From contig DDTJ01000039.1 in NCBI GenBank assembly GCA_002344525.1, positions 1,291 to 59,741 on the forward strand: a stretch of DNA of 58,451 nucleotides, given 5' to 3'. The stretch's first letter is position 1. Each line of letters opens with the position of its first letter. This DNA is from Akkermansiaceae bacterium UBA2367. GTDB taxonomy: Bacteria; Verrucomicrobiota; Verrucomicrobiia; Verrucomicrobiales; DEV007. This document shows, piece by piece, positions 8,275 through 16,440 of the stretch. The translations under genes were made by a program, and so were the position numbers. The notes beneath the pieces were generated by a model that did no database searches, was not told where the DNA came from, and saw only the letters and a list, made by a program, of their open reading frames with translations.

Positions 8275-8994
8275 TCATGCTTTTCTAAGCATGGCTTTAA
8301 CCTCGGCGATGGTGAGGGCCTGTCTGCGCGAGTGTATTACGGCATGGCAGTTCGGGCATACTGGAATCAAGTCCTTCTTCGGGTCAACCCGGTAGGACTC
8401 ATCTATCTCACTCAATGGCTTGACGTGATGGACATGTATGAATCCACTCATCGCAGACCCAAAGTGAACCTCAAAGTCAAAGCCACAAATAGCACACACG
8501 CTGCCATGATGGCGAATTGCCGCACTGCGTGCCGCTGAACTCCGCTCATAGGCGTTCACATAGACCAGCTTTACGGCTCCCTCAACATACATCCCCCCAT
8601 CGGACTCAACGTCGGTATAAAGCGTGTCAACAGACTCAATCAATGAGTCCATCTGGGCCGACTCGGCAGCAGAGAGCGTAACGTAGCTGCGCGGGTATCG
8701 CGCCCAACCAAAATCAGGCATCTCTTCGCGAATAACTGACAACGGAATACAGGCATCGAGAAGATGAACATCCGTAACGACTGCCGCATAACGTTGGTTC
8801 CATTTTTCAGAAGGTTCGGGTATCGAGTCCACTGTCCCGCAGGCCATCAAGCCGTCTGTGTCTATGTAGAACAATGCCCGGTCTCCTGGTCGAGCACGCT
8901 TCGGACAAGTCCAGAAAAGGTCCGTGCCATCATAGGCCGCAGCTAGAATGCACTCCATGTAGTCGCTCTTGCTCGGAAGTAGATGGGTCGTCAT
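8275..8994 (-). CDS. EVE/PUA-like domain fused to HNH endonuclease
   Basis: 239-residue protein. The C-terminal domain (about 155-225) is an HNH nuclease: a zinc pair CAIC (167-170), the core HVHHVKPLSE (187-196), and DLIPVCPNCHAVIH (208-221) with the second zinc pair and terminal His. The N-terminal 110 residues (CPKRARPGDRALFYI, ACGTVDSIPEP, YPRSYVTL) resemble EVE/PUA-like modified-base-binding domains; this part is inferred by pattern only. EVE-HNH fusions are known modification-dependent (type IV) restriction enzymes, so phage defence is the best guess. It sits between nuoM (39 bp) and nuoN (96 bp), has visibly lower G+C than both, and is most likely horizontally acquired. Confidence 0.75.
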   Translation of the reverse strand: MTTHLLPSKSDYMECILAAAYDGTDLFWTCPKRARPGDRALFYIDTDGLMACGTVDSIPEPSEKWNQRYAAVVTDVHLLDACIPLSVIREEMPDFGWARYPRSYVTLSAAESAQMDSLIESVDTLYTDVESDGGMYVEGAVKLVYVNAYERSSAARSAAIRHHGSVCAICGFDFEVHFGSAMSGFIHVHHVKPLSEIDESYRVDPKKDLIPVCPNCHAVIHSRRQALTIAEVKAMLRKA

Positions 8995-9033
8995 TGGAAT
9001 GGCGAGGGACGGTGTTAGTTAAGCGAAACAGGG

Positions 9034-10539
9034 TTAACCAGCACTGACAAGGAACAGCCCGTTCACAGCAGGGCGGATGTATTGGTTGAGCAGGTCGGGG
9101 GCGAAGCCGACGGCGAGGAGGGCGACGAGGAGGATCAGCACGGGCAGGCGGTCGCTCCAAGCGAGATCGGCGGGCGTTTCCAGCTTCTCCGGTTTCGGTC
9201 CCATGAAGACGCCGCGGTAGGCCCGCAGCATGTAGACGGCGGAAATGACGACGCCCCAGAGTGCTCCGATGGTGGCCCAGCGAATCCAGTTCATCCCGGC
9301 GTCCTCCCCGGCGAAGGCTCCGAAGAAGATCTCGACCTCGGCGGCGAAGTTGGCGAAGCCGGGCAGGCCGATGGAGGCGAAGGTCGCGAAGCCGAAGAGG
9401 AGGCCGAGCCTCGGCAGGGATTTGGCGAGACCGCCGAACTTCTCGAAGTCGAGATCGCCGAAGCGCTCGCGCATCCAGCCCGCGAGGGCGAAGAGCAGGG
9501 CGATGGACAGCCCGTGGGCGAACATCAGGAGAACCGCGCCGGAGACGCCGACGACATTGCCCGCCGCGATGCCGAGAAAGGCGTAGCCCATGTGCATGAC
9601 GCTGGAGTAGCCGAGCATGCGGTCGAGCCTCTTCTGCGCGATGGTGACGAGGCCGATGTAGAGGATGTTCCCGAGGAGGAGGAGGAGGACGAGGTTCAGC
9701 CATTTCTCGGCTCCGGCGGGAGCGAGGGGCAGGGCGAGGCGGACGAGGCCGTAGAGGCCGAATTTCTTCAAGACTCCGGCGTGGAGCATCGCCACGGGCG
9801 TCGGGGCCTCGGCGTAGGCGGGCGCGGCCCAGCTGTGGAAGGGGAAGAGCGAGACGAGGATGCCGAAGCCGACGAGCAGCAGGAGGAAGATCCACGACTG
9901 CGTCCCGGCGTCGTGGTCGGGGGATTTCGCGCGGGAGGTGAGATCGGCGATGTCGAAGGTCGTGCCACCCAAGGAGCCGACCGCGAGGATGAGGCCGACG
10001 AGGAGGATGAGGCTGCCGACGCCGAGGAAGATGGTGATGGTCCAGGCGGTGCGGACGCGGTTCTCGCCGTGGCCGAAGATCCCGATCATGAGGAAGGTCG
10101 GGATGAGGGCGAGCTCGTGGAAGGCGTAGAGGAAGAAAAGGTCGGTCGCGGTGAAGGCCCCGAGAGCCCCGCCGCCGATGAGGAGGAGGGAGAGGTAGTA
10201 GAGCCGAGGGCTGCCTTGGATGGCGTCCTCCTTCGGCGCGACGAGGACGGCGGAGAGCAGGACGAGGGCGGAGAGCAGGACGAGGACGAGGCTGATGCCG
10301 TCGAGGCCGAAGGCGAGGTTCAGCTTCGGAAATCCGGCGATATCGAGGAGGGGGCGCGAGCTGGTGAACTGCAACGATCCATCGCCTTCCAGCGAGGTAT
10401 TGAAGTTGACCGCGAGAATGAGCGCGAGAGCCAGCACAATCACCGAGGCGGCCAGCGCGGTGATGCGGGCGGGCGTCCCGAGGCCGACGGCGAGGGCGGC
10501 GAGGAGCGGCAGGAGGACGAGGAGTTCGAGCGTGCTCAC
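9034..10539 (-). CDS. nuoM: NADH-quinone oxidoreductase subunit M
   Basis: 501-residue polytopic antiporter-like complex I subunit with about 14 helices. Visible NuoM features are FHELALIPTFLMIGIFGHGE, with the conserved helix-5 Glu region, SLFPFHSWAAPAYAEAPTPV, and LGYSSVMHMGYAFLGIAA. Translation starts at a GTG (10537-10539), 24 bp after nuoL stops. The downstream neighbour is the HNH gene rather than nuoN, which breaks the usual L-M-N order. Confidence 0.95.
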   Translation of the reverse strand: MSTLELLVLLPLLAALAVGLGTPARITALAASVIVLALALILAVNFNTSLEGDGSLQFTSSRPLLDIAGFPKLNLAFGLDGISLVLVLLSALVLLSAVLVAPKEDAIQGSPRLYYLSLLLIGGGALGAFTATDLFFLYAFHELALIPTFLMIGIFGHGENRVRTAWTITIFLGVGSLILLVGLILAVGSLGGTTFDIADLTSRAKSPDHDAGTQSWIFLLLLVGFGILVSLFPFHSWAAPAYAEAPTPVAMLHAGVLKKFGLYGLVRLALPLAPAGAEKWLNLVLLLLLGNILYIGLVTIAQKRLDRMLGYSSVMHMGYAFLGIAAGNVVGVSGAVLLMFAHGLSIALLFALAGWMRERFGDLDFEKFGGLAKSLPRLGLLFGFATFASIGLPGFANFAAEVEIFFGAFAGEDAGMNWIRWATIGALWGVVISAVYMLRAYRGVFMGPKPEKLETPADLAWSDRLPVLILLVALLAVGFAPDLLNQYIRPAVNGLFLVSAG

Positions 10540-10563
10540 GAGGAGAAGGGGCGGAAAATTCGG

Positions 10564-12441
10564 TCAGAGGACGAGATAGAGAATGACGCCGACGGCGGCG
10601 ACACCGAAGAAGAAGGCGTAGGTCTGCACGTTGCCGACGTTGAAGACGCGGAAGACGGAGCCGGCGGCGAGGGCGGTCATGGCGGGGAAGCGGGCGACGA
10701 GGGGATCGACGAGGTAGCGGTCGGCGAAGTCCATCCCTTTCGCGACGGCGTCTTGGAACAGGTGGACGAGGCCGAGGTAGAGCTCGTCGATCTTGAACTT
10801 GTCGCGGAAGAGCGGGATGCTGATGGGGTCTTGGTCGCGGCCCTTGTAGAAATAGATCGCGGCTCCCACCCCGACGACGAGACCGACGAGGGAGAGAATG
10901 GCGGTGAGTCCGAAGTGCCCGAAGAGATGCCCGATGTCGGCGTGGCCTCGCGCGAGGAGCGGGCCGGAGACGAAGCCGTAGGCCGAGAAGACCGCGAGGA
11001 AAGCGAGCAGGGCGAGCGGCACCCACATGACCGGGCCGACCTCGTGGGCGTGGTCGGCGTCCTTCGTGCGGGGCTTGCCGAAGAAGGCGACGAGGACGAG
11101 GCGGGTCATGTAGAAGGGCGTCAGGAAGGCGACGAGGATGGCGATGGCGTAGGGGCCGTGCAGCTTCTCGTGGAGGGCGGCTTCGAGGATGGCCTCCTTG
11201 CTCCAGAATCCGCTGGTGAAGGGCACGGCGATGAGGGCGGCGGTGCCGAGGGCGAAGGTCCAGAAGGTGATGGGCAGCTTCTTCTTCAGCCCGCCCATCT
11301 TCCAGATGTCCTGCTCGTGGTGGCAGGCGTAGATGACCGCGCCGGAGCCGAGGAAGAGGAGCGCCTTGAAGAAGGCGTGGGTGTAGAGGTGGAACATGCC
11401 CGCGTCGCTGCCGCCGTGGCCGACGCCTTGGGCCATGACCATGTAGCCGAGCTGCGAGAGGGTCGAATAGGCGAGGACGCGCTTGATGTCGTTCTGCTGG
11501 AGCGCCATCAGGGCGGCGAGCAGGGCGGTGATCGCGCCGACCCAGACGATGGTGTGCGCGGCGAACTCGGCGGCGTCGATGAGGAAGGAGACCCGCGCCA
11601 ACATGAAGACCCCGGCGGCGACCATCGTGGCGGCGTGGATCAGGGCGGAGACGGGCGTGGGGCCTTCCATCGCGTCGGGCAGCCAGACGTGGAGGGGCAC
11701 CTGCGCCGACTTCCCGACCGCGCCGCAGAAGACGCAGAGGACGGCGATGTTCAGCAGTTGCGCGTTGCCGACTCCGCCGACGGCCTTGGCGATCTCGTCG
11801 AAGTAGATCGATCCGGTGAGAATCCACACGAGGAGGATGCCCGCCATGAAGCCGAAGTCGCCGATGCGGTTGACGAGAAAGGCCTTCTTCGCGGCGTCGG
11901 CGGCGGAGGCTTTGTCGTACCAGTGGCCGATGAGGATATAGGAGCTGACGCCGACCAGCTCCCAGAAGACGAACATCATCACGAAGTTGTCGGCGAGGAC
12001 GATGCCGGTCATGGAGAAGAGGAAGAGGGAGAGCCCCGCGAAGTAGCGCGACTTGCCCTTGTCGTCCTTCATGTAGCCGAGCGAGAAAAGATGCACGAGG
12101 AAGCCGATGGAGGTGACGATGAGCATCATGCCCCGGCTGAGGCCGTCGATGGTGAAGCCGATGCCGATGTGGAGGGCTTCGCCCGGATGAGGATTGAAGT
12201 TGCCCGCTTGTATCTCTTCCCCCGACGGACGGTCTCCGATGCTGATCCAAGGATAGGACTTCGTTTCCACGGCGGCCTCGCCTCCGGACGCGAGGAGAAT
12301 GCAGAAGATCAGGGTGAGCAGTGCCGACCCGGTCGAGACCAACGCGGAAACACCCGACCAGCGTTTCAGGCCAAGAAGAATCGCCGCCGCGACGAGGAGC
12401 GGCAGGAGGAGGACGGACCAAGCCATAGTGTTGGGATCCAT
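10564..12441 (-). CDS. nuoL: NADH-quinone oxidoreductase subunit L
   Basis: 625-residue antiporter-like complex I subunit of normal length, with about 16 hydrophobic helices. Diagnostic stretches include VFWELVGVSSYILIGHWY, PLHVWLPDAMEGPTPVSALI, IHAATMVAAGVFMLAR and STLSQLGYMVMAQGVGHGG. The C-terminal part carries the long amphipathic helix region and last membrane span that brace the pumping subunits. The start taken is ATG 12439-12441; an ATG five codons later is also possible. It is tightly linked to nuoK (31 bp upstream) and nuoM (24 bp downstream). Confidence 0.95.
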   Translation of the reverse strand: MDPNTMAWSVLLLPLLVAAAILLGLKRWSGVSALVSTGSALLTLIFCILLASGGEAAVETKSYPWISIGDRPSGEEIQAGNFNPHPGEALHIGIGFTIDGLSRGMMLIVTSIGFLVHLFSLGYMKDDKGKSRYFAGLSLFLFSMTGIVLADNFVMMFVFWELVGVSSYILIGHWYDKASAADAAKKAFLVNRIGDFGFMAGILLVWILTGSIYFDEIAKAVGGVGNAQLLNIAVLCVFCGAVGKSAQVPLHVWLPDAMEGPTPVSALIHAATMVAAGVFMLARVSFLIDAAEFAAHTIVWVGAITALLAALMALQQNDIKRVLAYSTLSQLGYMVMAQGVGHGGSDAGMFHLYTHAFFKALLFLGSGAVIYACHHEQDIWKMGGLKKKLPITFWTFALGTAALIAVPFTSGFWSKEAILEAALHEKLHGPYAIAILVAFLTPFYMTRLVLVAFFGKPRTKDADHAHEVGPVMWVPLALLAFLAVFSAYGFVSGPLLARGHADIGHLFGHFGLTAILSLVGLVVGVGAAIYFYKGRDQDPISIPLFRDKFKIDELYLGLVHLFQDAVAKGMDFADRYLVDPLVARFPAMTALAAGSVFRVFNVGNVQTYAFFFGVAAVGVILYLVL

Positions 12442-12472
12442 TGGGAAAGCGGTGGGAAAGGCGGGCGAGAGG

Positions 12473-12793
12473 TCAGTATTTCATCGTGCTGACCTGCGTC
12501 ACGTCGGTCGTCTCCTTGCTGCGGAAGAGGGCAACGATGATGGCGAGGCCGACGGCGACCTCGGCCGCCGCCACGGTGATGATGAAGAAGAGGAGGACGT
12601 GGGCGTCGTAGGCGGGCTGCCCGTCGACGAGGTGGTAGCGCGAGAAGGCGACGAGAGTGAGGTTCGCCGCCGCGAGCATCAGCTCGAGGCACATGAAGAT
12701 GATGAGGAGATTCCGCCTCACGAGCACGCCCGCGAGCCCGATCGCGAAGAGAGCGCCGCTGACGAAGAGGAAATGGTTGAGGGTGAGTTCCAT
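12473..12793 (-). CDS. nuoK: NADH-quinone oxidoreductase subunit K
   Basis: 106-residue membrane protein with three helices, the usual size for NuoK. The conserved membrane glutamates involved in proton transfer are visible in MCLELMLAAANLTLVAF, and LLFFIITVAAAEVAVGLAII contains the second one. It starts at ATG 12791-12793, immediately downstream of a repeat-filled 152-bp gap separating it from nuoJ. Confidence 0.95.
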   Translation of the reverse strand: MELTLNHFLFVSGALFAIGLAGVLVRRNLLIIFMCLELMLAAANLTLVAFSRYHLVDGQPAYDAHVLLFFIITVAAAEVAVGLAIIVALFRSKETTDVTQVSTMKY

Positions 12794-12806
12794 TGGGGCT
12801 GGGTTC

Positions 12807-12911
12807 TCTTACTCTTTACTCTTACCTCCTTACTCTTACTCCTTCGCTTCAACGGCGCACTCCATCCGGGGAGGAGTAAGAGGTAAGAGTAGGGAGTAAA
12901 GAGTAAGAGAG
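12807..12911. repeat. Inverted pair of GAGTAAGAG phrases, nothing inside
   Basis: The left arm (12807-12843) reads CTCTTACTCTTTACTCTTAC and on; the right arm (12870-12911) is its inverted counterpart, ending GGGAGTAAAGAGTAAGAGAG. About 26 bp separate them and no gene fits. A second such pair lies at 44639-44721 and a single arm at 1-28. It occupies the nuoK/nuoJ junction and would form a long imperfect hairpin in the operon transcript. Confidence 0.85.
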
Positions 12912-12945
12912 GGAGGTGGGAAGTTCGTTGTAGATAGGAAGGGAA

Positions 12946-13449
12946 TTACTTGAGTTCGCGTTTGCTCAGCACGACCACCCCAACGGTGGCGGCGAGAAGG
13001 AGGACGCCGACGATCTGAACGGGGAGCCAGTAGGTTCCAAACAGAAGCTCGCCGATGTGGTGGACGTCGCTTTTCTCCAGAGCGGCGGAGAGCGCGGGCA
13101 AGGTCTTTCCGGCGGTGCCTCCACGACTGAGGACGAGCGCCACCAGCACCGCGAAGGCGATGGCGACCGCTCCACCTCCGGCGAAGACGACGAGCGGGCG
13201 GCGGCGTTTCTCCTCCGCTCCCACGTCGAGGAGCATGATGATGAAGAGGAACAGCACCATGATGGCCCCGGCATAGACGAGGATCTGGAGAATGCCAACG
13301 AGGTAGGCGTCAAGCTGGATGAAGAGCGCCGCCAATCCGATGAAGGAAAGGATCATCGAGAAGGCCGCCGAGACCGGATTACGGCACACGACCACGCCAA
13401 TGCCTCCGAAGAGGGCGAGCGCGGCGAAAAGATAGAAAAGGAAAGACAT
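12946..13449 (-). CDS. nuoJ: NADH-quinone oxidoreductase subunit J
   Basis: 167-residue membrane protein with five helices, normal for NuoJ. The N-terminus (ALFGGIGVVVCRNPVSAAFS) and the segment ILVYAGAIMVLFLFIIMLLD are typical of the family; the latter contains the pi-bulge helix. It starts at ATG 13447-13449. It is separated from nuoI by a repeat-bracketed four-helix-bundle gene and from nuoK by an inverted-repeat pair. Confidence 0.94.
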   Translation of the reverse strand: MSFLFYLFAALALFGGIGVVVCRNPVSAAFSMILSFIGLAALFIQLDAYLVGILQILVYAGAIMVLFLFIIMLLDVGAEEKRRRPLVVFAGGGAVAIAFAVLVALVLSRGGTAGKTLPALSAALEKSDVHHIGELLFGTYWLPVQIVGVLLLAATVGVVVLSKRELK

Positions 13450-13450
13450 G

Positions 13451-13877
13451 AGGAGCTAGGAGCTAGGAGCTAGAATCCAGAAGCTAGGAGTTGGAATGAA
13501 GGCTCCGAATGTAGGCGTTGAGCAGCTTGGCGACCTCGGTTGCCAACCACATGGCCGGGGCAGTGTCGGCGTATTGCAGATCCCGCGTGAGAATGAGCTG
13601 GTAGCGCAGTTCCTCCAGAGACCCTTGGGAGATGTTGAAGAACTTGATCTTGTCCTTGGTTCCGCTGCGCTGAAATCCCTCCGCGATATTCGATGGAACC
13701 GAAACCGCCGCACGACGCATCTGCGAGGAAAGCCCGAAGATCTCCTCGCGAGGAAATCCCTTCGTCATTCCGTAAACAACAAGCGTCAACTGATGTGCCT
13801 TCTGCCATACGATCAGATCTTCAAATGACTTCGCAGCGTTCAAATTCTAGCTCCTGGATTCCAGCTCCTAGCTCCTA
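13451..13877. mobile_element. Gene cassette bracketed by AGGAGCTAG inverted repeats
   Basis: The arms at 13451-13490 and 13845-13877 are inverted copies. Read outward-in, both contain AGGAGCTAGGAGCT(A/G)GAATC followed by CAG(A/G)AGCTAG, about 29 of 32 positions alike. They enclose exactly one gene for a four-helix-bundle protein. Its TTG start lies directly against the right arm, whose AGGAG is ideally placed as ribosome-binding site. Its TAG stop is inside the left arm (CTAG), and the nuoI stop TAG lies in the outer edge of the right arm. The cassette fills the nuoJ/nuoI junction. A mobile origin is inferred. Confidence 0.7.
13484..13843 (-). CDS. Four-helix-bundle protein (23S rRNA intervening-sequence family)
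   Basis: 119-residue soluble helical protein of the four-helix-bundle/S23 (IVP) family. The hallmark start SFEDLIVWQKAHQLTLVVYG, then FPREEIFGLSSQMRRAAVSV, PSNIAEGFQR and SQGSLEELRYQLILTRDL, match the family closely. Homologues are encoded inside 23S rRNA intervening sequences or as stand-alone genes; their function is unknown. Here it stands alone between nuoJ and nuoI. Translation begins at TTG 13841-13843, preceded 7 nt upstream by AGGAG belonging to the flanking repeat. Being wholly enclosed by inverted repeats suggests it arrived as cargo. Confidence 0.9.
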   Translation of the reverse strand: MNAAKSFEDLIVWQKAHQLTLVVYGMTKGFPREEIFGLSSQMRRAAVSVPSNIAEGFQRSGTKDKIKFFNISQGSLEELRYQLILTRDLQYADTAPAMWLATEVAKLLNAYIRSLHSNS

Positions 13878-14405
13878 CTTGAGTTCGTTCCACTTGTTCA
13901 CGAGGCCCGTCCTCACTCCGCCGATCTCGTAAAGCCTCCCCTTGTCGTGCACCATTTCGGCGCGGCTGGTGCCGGTGATGGCGTAGTCCTTGCGGAGGAA
14001 GATGGCCTGCTCGGGGCAGACCTCCTCGCAGAGGCCGCAGTAGATGCAGCGGATCATGTCGATCTCGAAGGCGCGGGGACGCTTTTCGACCTTGGCCCAC
14101 TTGTCGTCGGAGGGGATCTCCTCGGGCTTGATGGTGATGGCCCGCGGCGGGCAGATGAACTCGCAGAGCTGGCAGGCGACGCAGCGCTCGCGCCCGTGCT
14201 CGTCCGTGACGAGGGCCGGGGCGCCGCGGTAGTGCTCGGGGAGATTGGCGTCCCACTTCTCCTCGGGGTATTGCATCGTCACCTTCGTCTTGCGGGTGAC
14301 GGTGGCGATGAAGTGGCCGAGGGTCACCTTCATGCCGCTGAACAGCGCCGGCAGGTAGAGGTGTTCCCACCACTTCAGTTTCGGACGTTGGACGACGATA
14401 GCCAT
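13875..14405 (-). CDS. nuoI: NADH-quinone oxidoreductase subunit I
   Basis: 176-residue peripheral subunit carrying two [4Fe-4S] clusters (N6a, N6b). Two CxxCxxCxxxCP motifs are visible: CVACQLCEFICPPRAI and CIYCGLCEEVCPEQAI. It passes electrons from the NuoG/NuoE-F arm towards NuoB. The N-terminus (KLKWWEHLYLPALFSGMKVT) is typical of the family. Its TAG stop lies at the edge of the four-helix-bundle cassette; the start ATG at 14403-14405 follows a 97-bp gap with repeats after nuoH. Confidence 0.95.
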   Translation of the reverse strand: MAIVVQRPKLKWWEHLYLPALFSGMKVTLGHFIATVTRKTKVTMQYPEEKWDANLPEHYRGAPALVTDEHGRERCVACQLCEFICPPRAITIKPEEIPSDDKWAKVEKRPRAFEIDMIRCIYCGLCEEVCPEQAIFLRKDYAITGTSRAEMVHDKGRLYEIGGVRTGLVNKWNELK

Positions 14406-14412
14406 AGGAGGG

Positions 14413-14459
14413 CGGGCGCGACGCGCCCGGTAAAAGGTGAAAAGTAAAAGGTAAAAGGT
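14413..14459. repeat. GC palindrome plus GGTAAAAGG phrase
   Basis: A perfect 17-bp palindrome, CGGGCGCGACGCGCCCG (14413-14429), is followed by GGTAAAAGGTGAAAAGTAAA and further copies of the same word up to 14459. The GGTAAAAGTG phrase recurs at 45632-45664, and a looser version at 35657-35699. It lies in the 97-bp junction between nuoH and nuoI. Confidence 0.6.
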
Positions 14460-14502
14460 CTGGCTGGTGTGGAGGCTTTAGCCGACGGAGAGGGCGTTTA
14501 TT

Positions 14503-15579
14503 TTATAGCCACCACAGGAGGACGGCGGTGAGGATGACGTTGAAGAGGGCGATCTCGAAGAAGAAGACCCAGCCGAGGCGCATGAGCTGGTCGTAGCGGA
14601 AGCGGGGCAGGGTCCAGCGGACGACGATGAAGAAAAGGATGAAGGCGATCACCTTCGCGAAGTAGGCGCCGATGTGGAGAAGGCCATGCCAGAAGGGCAC
14701 TTCGGCGTCGGGACTGGCGGGGGTCAGCCAGCCGAAGGGCAGGCTCCAGCCGCCGAGGAAAAGGGTCACGGCGAGACCGGAACCGATGATCATGGCGGCG
14801 TATTCGCCGAGGAAGAAGAGGGCGAACTTCATCGAGCTGTACTCGGTGTGGTAGCCGGCGACGAGTTCGGTCTCGCATTCGGGGAGGTCGAAGGGGAGGC
14901 GGTTCGTCTCGGCGAACATCGAGGTGGTGAAGATGACGAAGGAGATGAGGATGGGGATGGTGAGGATCCAGCCCTTCACGCTGAGCCCCTCGCCCCAGAG
15001 CGGGAGCAGGGCCCAGCCGTTCTGCGCCTGCTCGTGGACGATGCGGCCGAGGTTGAGGTCGCCGTAGATCATCACCAGCGGCACGATGGAGAGGCCGAGG
15101 GAGATCTCGTAGGAGATCATCTGGCTGGTGGAGCGAACGCCGCCGAGGAAGGGGTATTTCGAGTTCGAGGCCCAACCCGCGAGGACGATGCCGTAGACGG
15201 TGAGCGAGGCGATCGCGAAGACGAAGAGCGGTCCCACGTCGAGGTCGGCGATGACCATCTTCTCGCCGAAGAGCTTGCTGCCGAAGGGGAGCACAGCGCA
15301 GGTGAGCAGGGCCGGCACCATCGTCAGGGCCGGGGCGAGCCAGAAGTAGAACTTGCGGACGTGGGCGGGGGTGAAGTCCTCCTTGAGAAGGAACTTGATG
15401 CCGTCGGCGACGGCTTGGAGGAGGCCGAAGGGGCCGACCCGGTTCGGGCCGACGCGGTCCTGGATCGCGGCGCTGACCCGACGCTCCGCCCACACCGACA
15501 TGGCGACGAGGGGCAGCGTCGCGAGAAAGACGAAGCCCACGATCTTGACGGCGGCGGCGATGAGGATTTGCCAATCCAT
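14503..15579 (-). CDS. nuoH: NADH-quinone oxidoreductase subunit H
   Basis: 358-residue membrane subunit that forms the quinone-access channel of complex I. Recognised from SVWAERRVSAAIQDRVGPNR, VGPFGLLQAVADGIKFLLKE, the loop with EPFDLPE-like LPFDLPECETELVAGYHTEY, and SSMKFALFFLGEYAAM. About eight helices. The ATG at 15577-15579 (MDWQILIA) is chosen; longer in-frame extensions run through the upstream VOC gene. It follows that inserted VOC gene by 41 bp. Confidence 0.95.
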   Translation of the reverse strand: MDWQILIAAAVKIVGFVFLATLPLVAMSVWAERRVSAAIQDRVGPNRVGPFGLLQAVADGIKFLLKEDFTPAHVRKFYFWLAPALTMVPALLTCAVLPFGSKLFGEKMVIADLDVGPLFVFAIASLTVYGIVLAGWASNSKYPFLGGVRSTSQMISYEISLGLSIVPLVMIYGDLNLGRIVHEQAQNGWALLPLWGEGLSVKGWILTIPILISFVIFTTSMFAETNRLPFDLPECETELVAGYHTEYSSMKFALFFLGEYAAMIIGSGLAVTLFLGGWSLPFGWLTPASPDAEVPFWHGLLHIGAYFAKVIAFILFFIVVRWTLPRFRYDQLMRLGWVFFFEIALFNVILTAVLLWWL

Positions 15580-15620
15580 GAGGAGGCGGGGAGGGGGAGG
15601 AAAAAACGGGCGGGTTCGGG

Positions 15621-15974
15621 TTATTCGTGTCCTGTGTATTGGGTCAGCATGATGACATTTCCTTCCGGGTCGGCGATGGAAGACAGGATAATGGGTTCGC
15701 CTTCCCGTTGTTCCGGCGCTTGGATGGAGGTGGCGCCGGCTTGGATCGCGTTGGCATAGGCTTGCCTCACGTCCTCGTATTGAATCGAAAGCCCCGTCGG
15801 GTTGCGCGATCCGTCGCCACCGCCATGCAAACCGAGGACGGCGTCGCCGAATCGCAGTTCCGACCAATACGGTGTGGCGAAATCCTCGGCGAACCCAATC
15901 GCGTCGCGGTAGAACGCCACGGCCCGGTCCATGTCTTGGACGGGCAGGACGTATTTGACGGCTTGGGGCTTCAT
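15621..15974 (-). CDS. VOC family (glyoxalase/bleomycin-resistance-like) protein
   Basis: 117-residue small cytosolic protein with one VOC fold. Visible features are KYVLPVQDMDRAVAFYRDAI at the start, FGDAVLGLHGGG in the middle, and SSIADPEGNVIMLTQYTG at the C-terminus, where Glu/Asp/Asn positions normally help bind a metal. Substrate cannot be predicted. The ATG at 15972-15974 is chosen because it begins the fold. It is out of place inside the nuo operon, between nuoH (41 bp) and a small membrane-protein gene (43 bp). Confidence 0.85.
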   Translation of the reverse strand: MKPQAVKYVLPVQDMDRAVAFYRDAIGFAEDFATPYWSELRFGDAVLGLHGGGDGSRNPTGLSIQYEDVRQAYANAIQAGATSIQAPEQREGEPIILSSIADPEGNVIMLTQYTGHE

Positions 15975-16017
15975 GGGTTTGGGCGATGGATGGAGATGCG
16001 GGGGTATTTGCCTCTGG

Positions 16018-16383
16018 TCAGTTTTGGATTGCGCGATCCGGCAGGTGCCTGCTCCACAAACGGGTCTGCACCATCGCACCCAGCAGCAGCAGAGCGCTCA
16101 ATGAGATGGGCATCTTCCATGCGATGTCTATCGACTGGGTCGGCGGCACAATGAACGCAGCGACAAGCGTAGCCGTTCCGATGATGAGAATGGGGAGGCT
16201 CCACATGATATGGGCTTTGGCTCCATATCGGTTGATCGCCATCCAATTGTCTTCCGAGACGGATGCTTTGGGAATGCCCCAAGGATATTTGATGCGGCCT
16301 TTGAACATAGCGACCGAAAATATGATGCAGTAGGCGGCGATGCCGATGTTGGTAGCGCCCCGGATAAACAGATCAGTATTCAT
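16018..16383 (-). CDS. Small integral membrane protein of unknown function
   Basis: 121-residue protein with four hydrophobic segments (about residues 8-26, 54-72, 83-105 with flanking loops), an internal conserved-looking loop KGRIKYPWGIPKASVSEDNW, and a basic C-terminus. It loosely resembles SdpI/DUF-type small membrane proteins, but I do not assign a family. Lower G+C than the surrounding nuo genes. With the VOC gene it forms a two-gene insertion between nuoG and nuoH; the gap to nuoG holds a REP-like hairpin pair. Confidence 0.6.
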   Translation of the reverse strand: MNTDLFIRGATNIGIAAYCIIFSVAMFKGRIKYPWGIPKASVSEDNWMAINRYGAKAHIMWSLPILIIGTATLVAAFIVPPTQSIDIAWKMPISLSALLLLGAMVQTRLWSRHLPDRAIQN

Positions 16384-16440
16384 GGCGAATGGTTGGTGGG
16401 GCCAAGCAGGGCTGGATCAGCGAGTCAAGGTCGTGAAAAT

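Noticed and set aside
8276..8293. Hairpin CATGCTT/AAGCATG at the HNH gene end as terminator
   Set aside because: The 7-bp stem overlaps the last codons, has no U-tract, and nuoN lies downstream in the same direction.
9082..12492. Very long plus-strand open frame opposite nuoL and nuoM
   Set aside because: Its product is a low-complexity run of Glu, Asp, Gly and Arg, as expected from the antisense of G+C-rich codons; nuoL and nuoM are unmistakable on the other strand.
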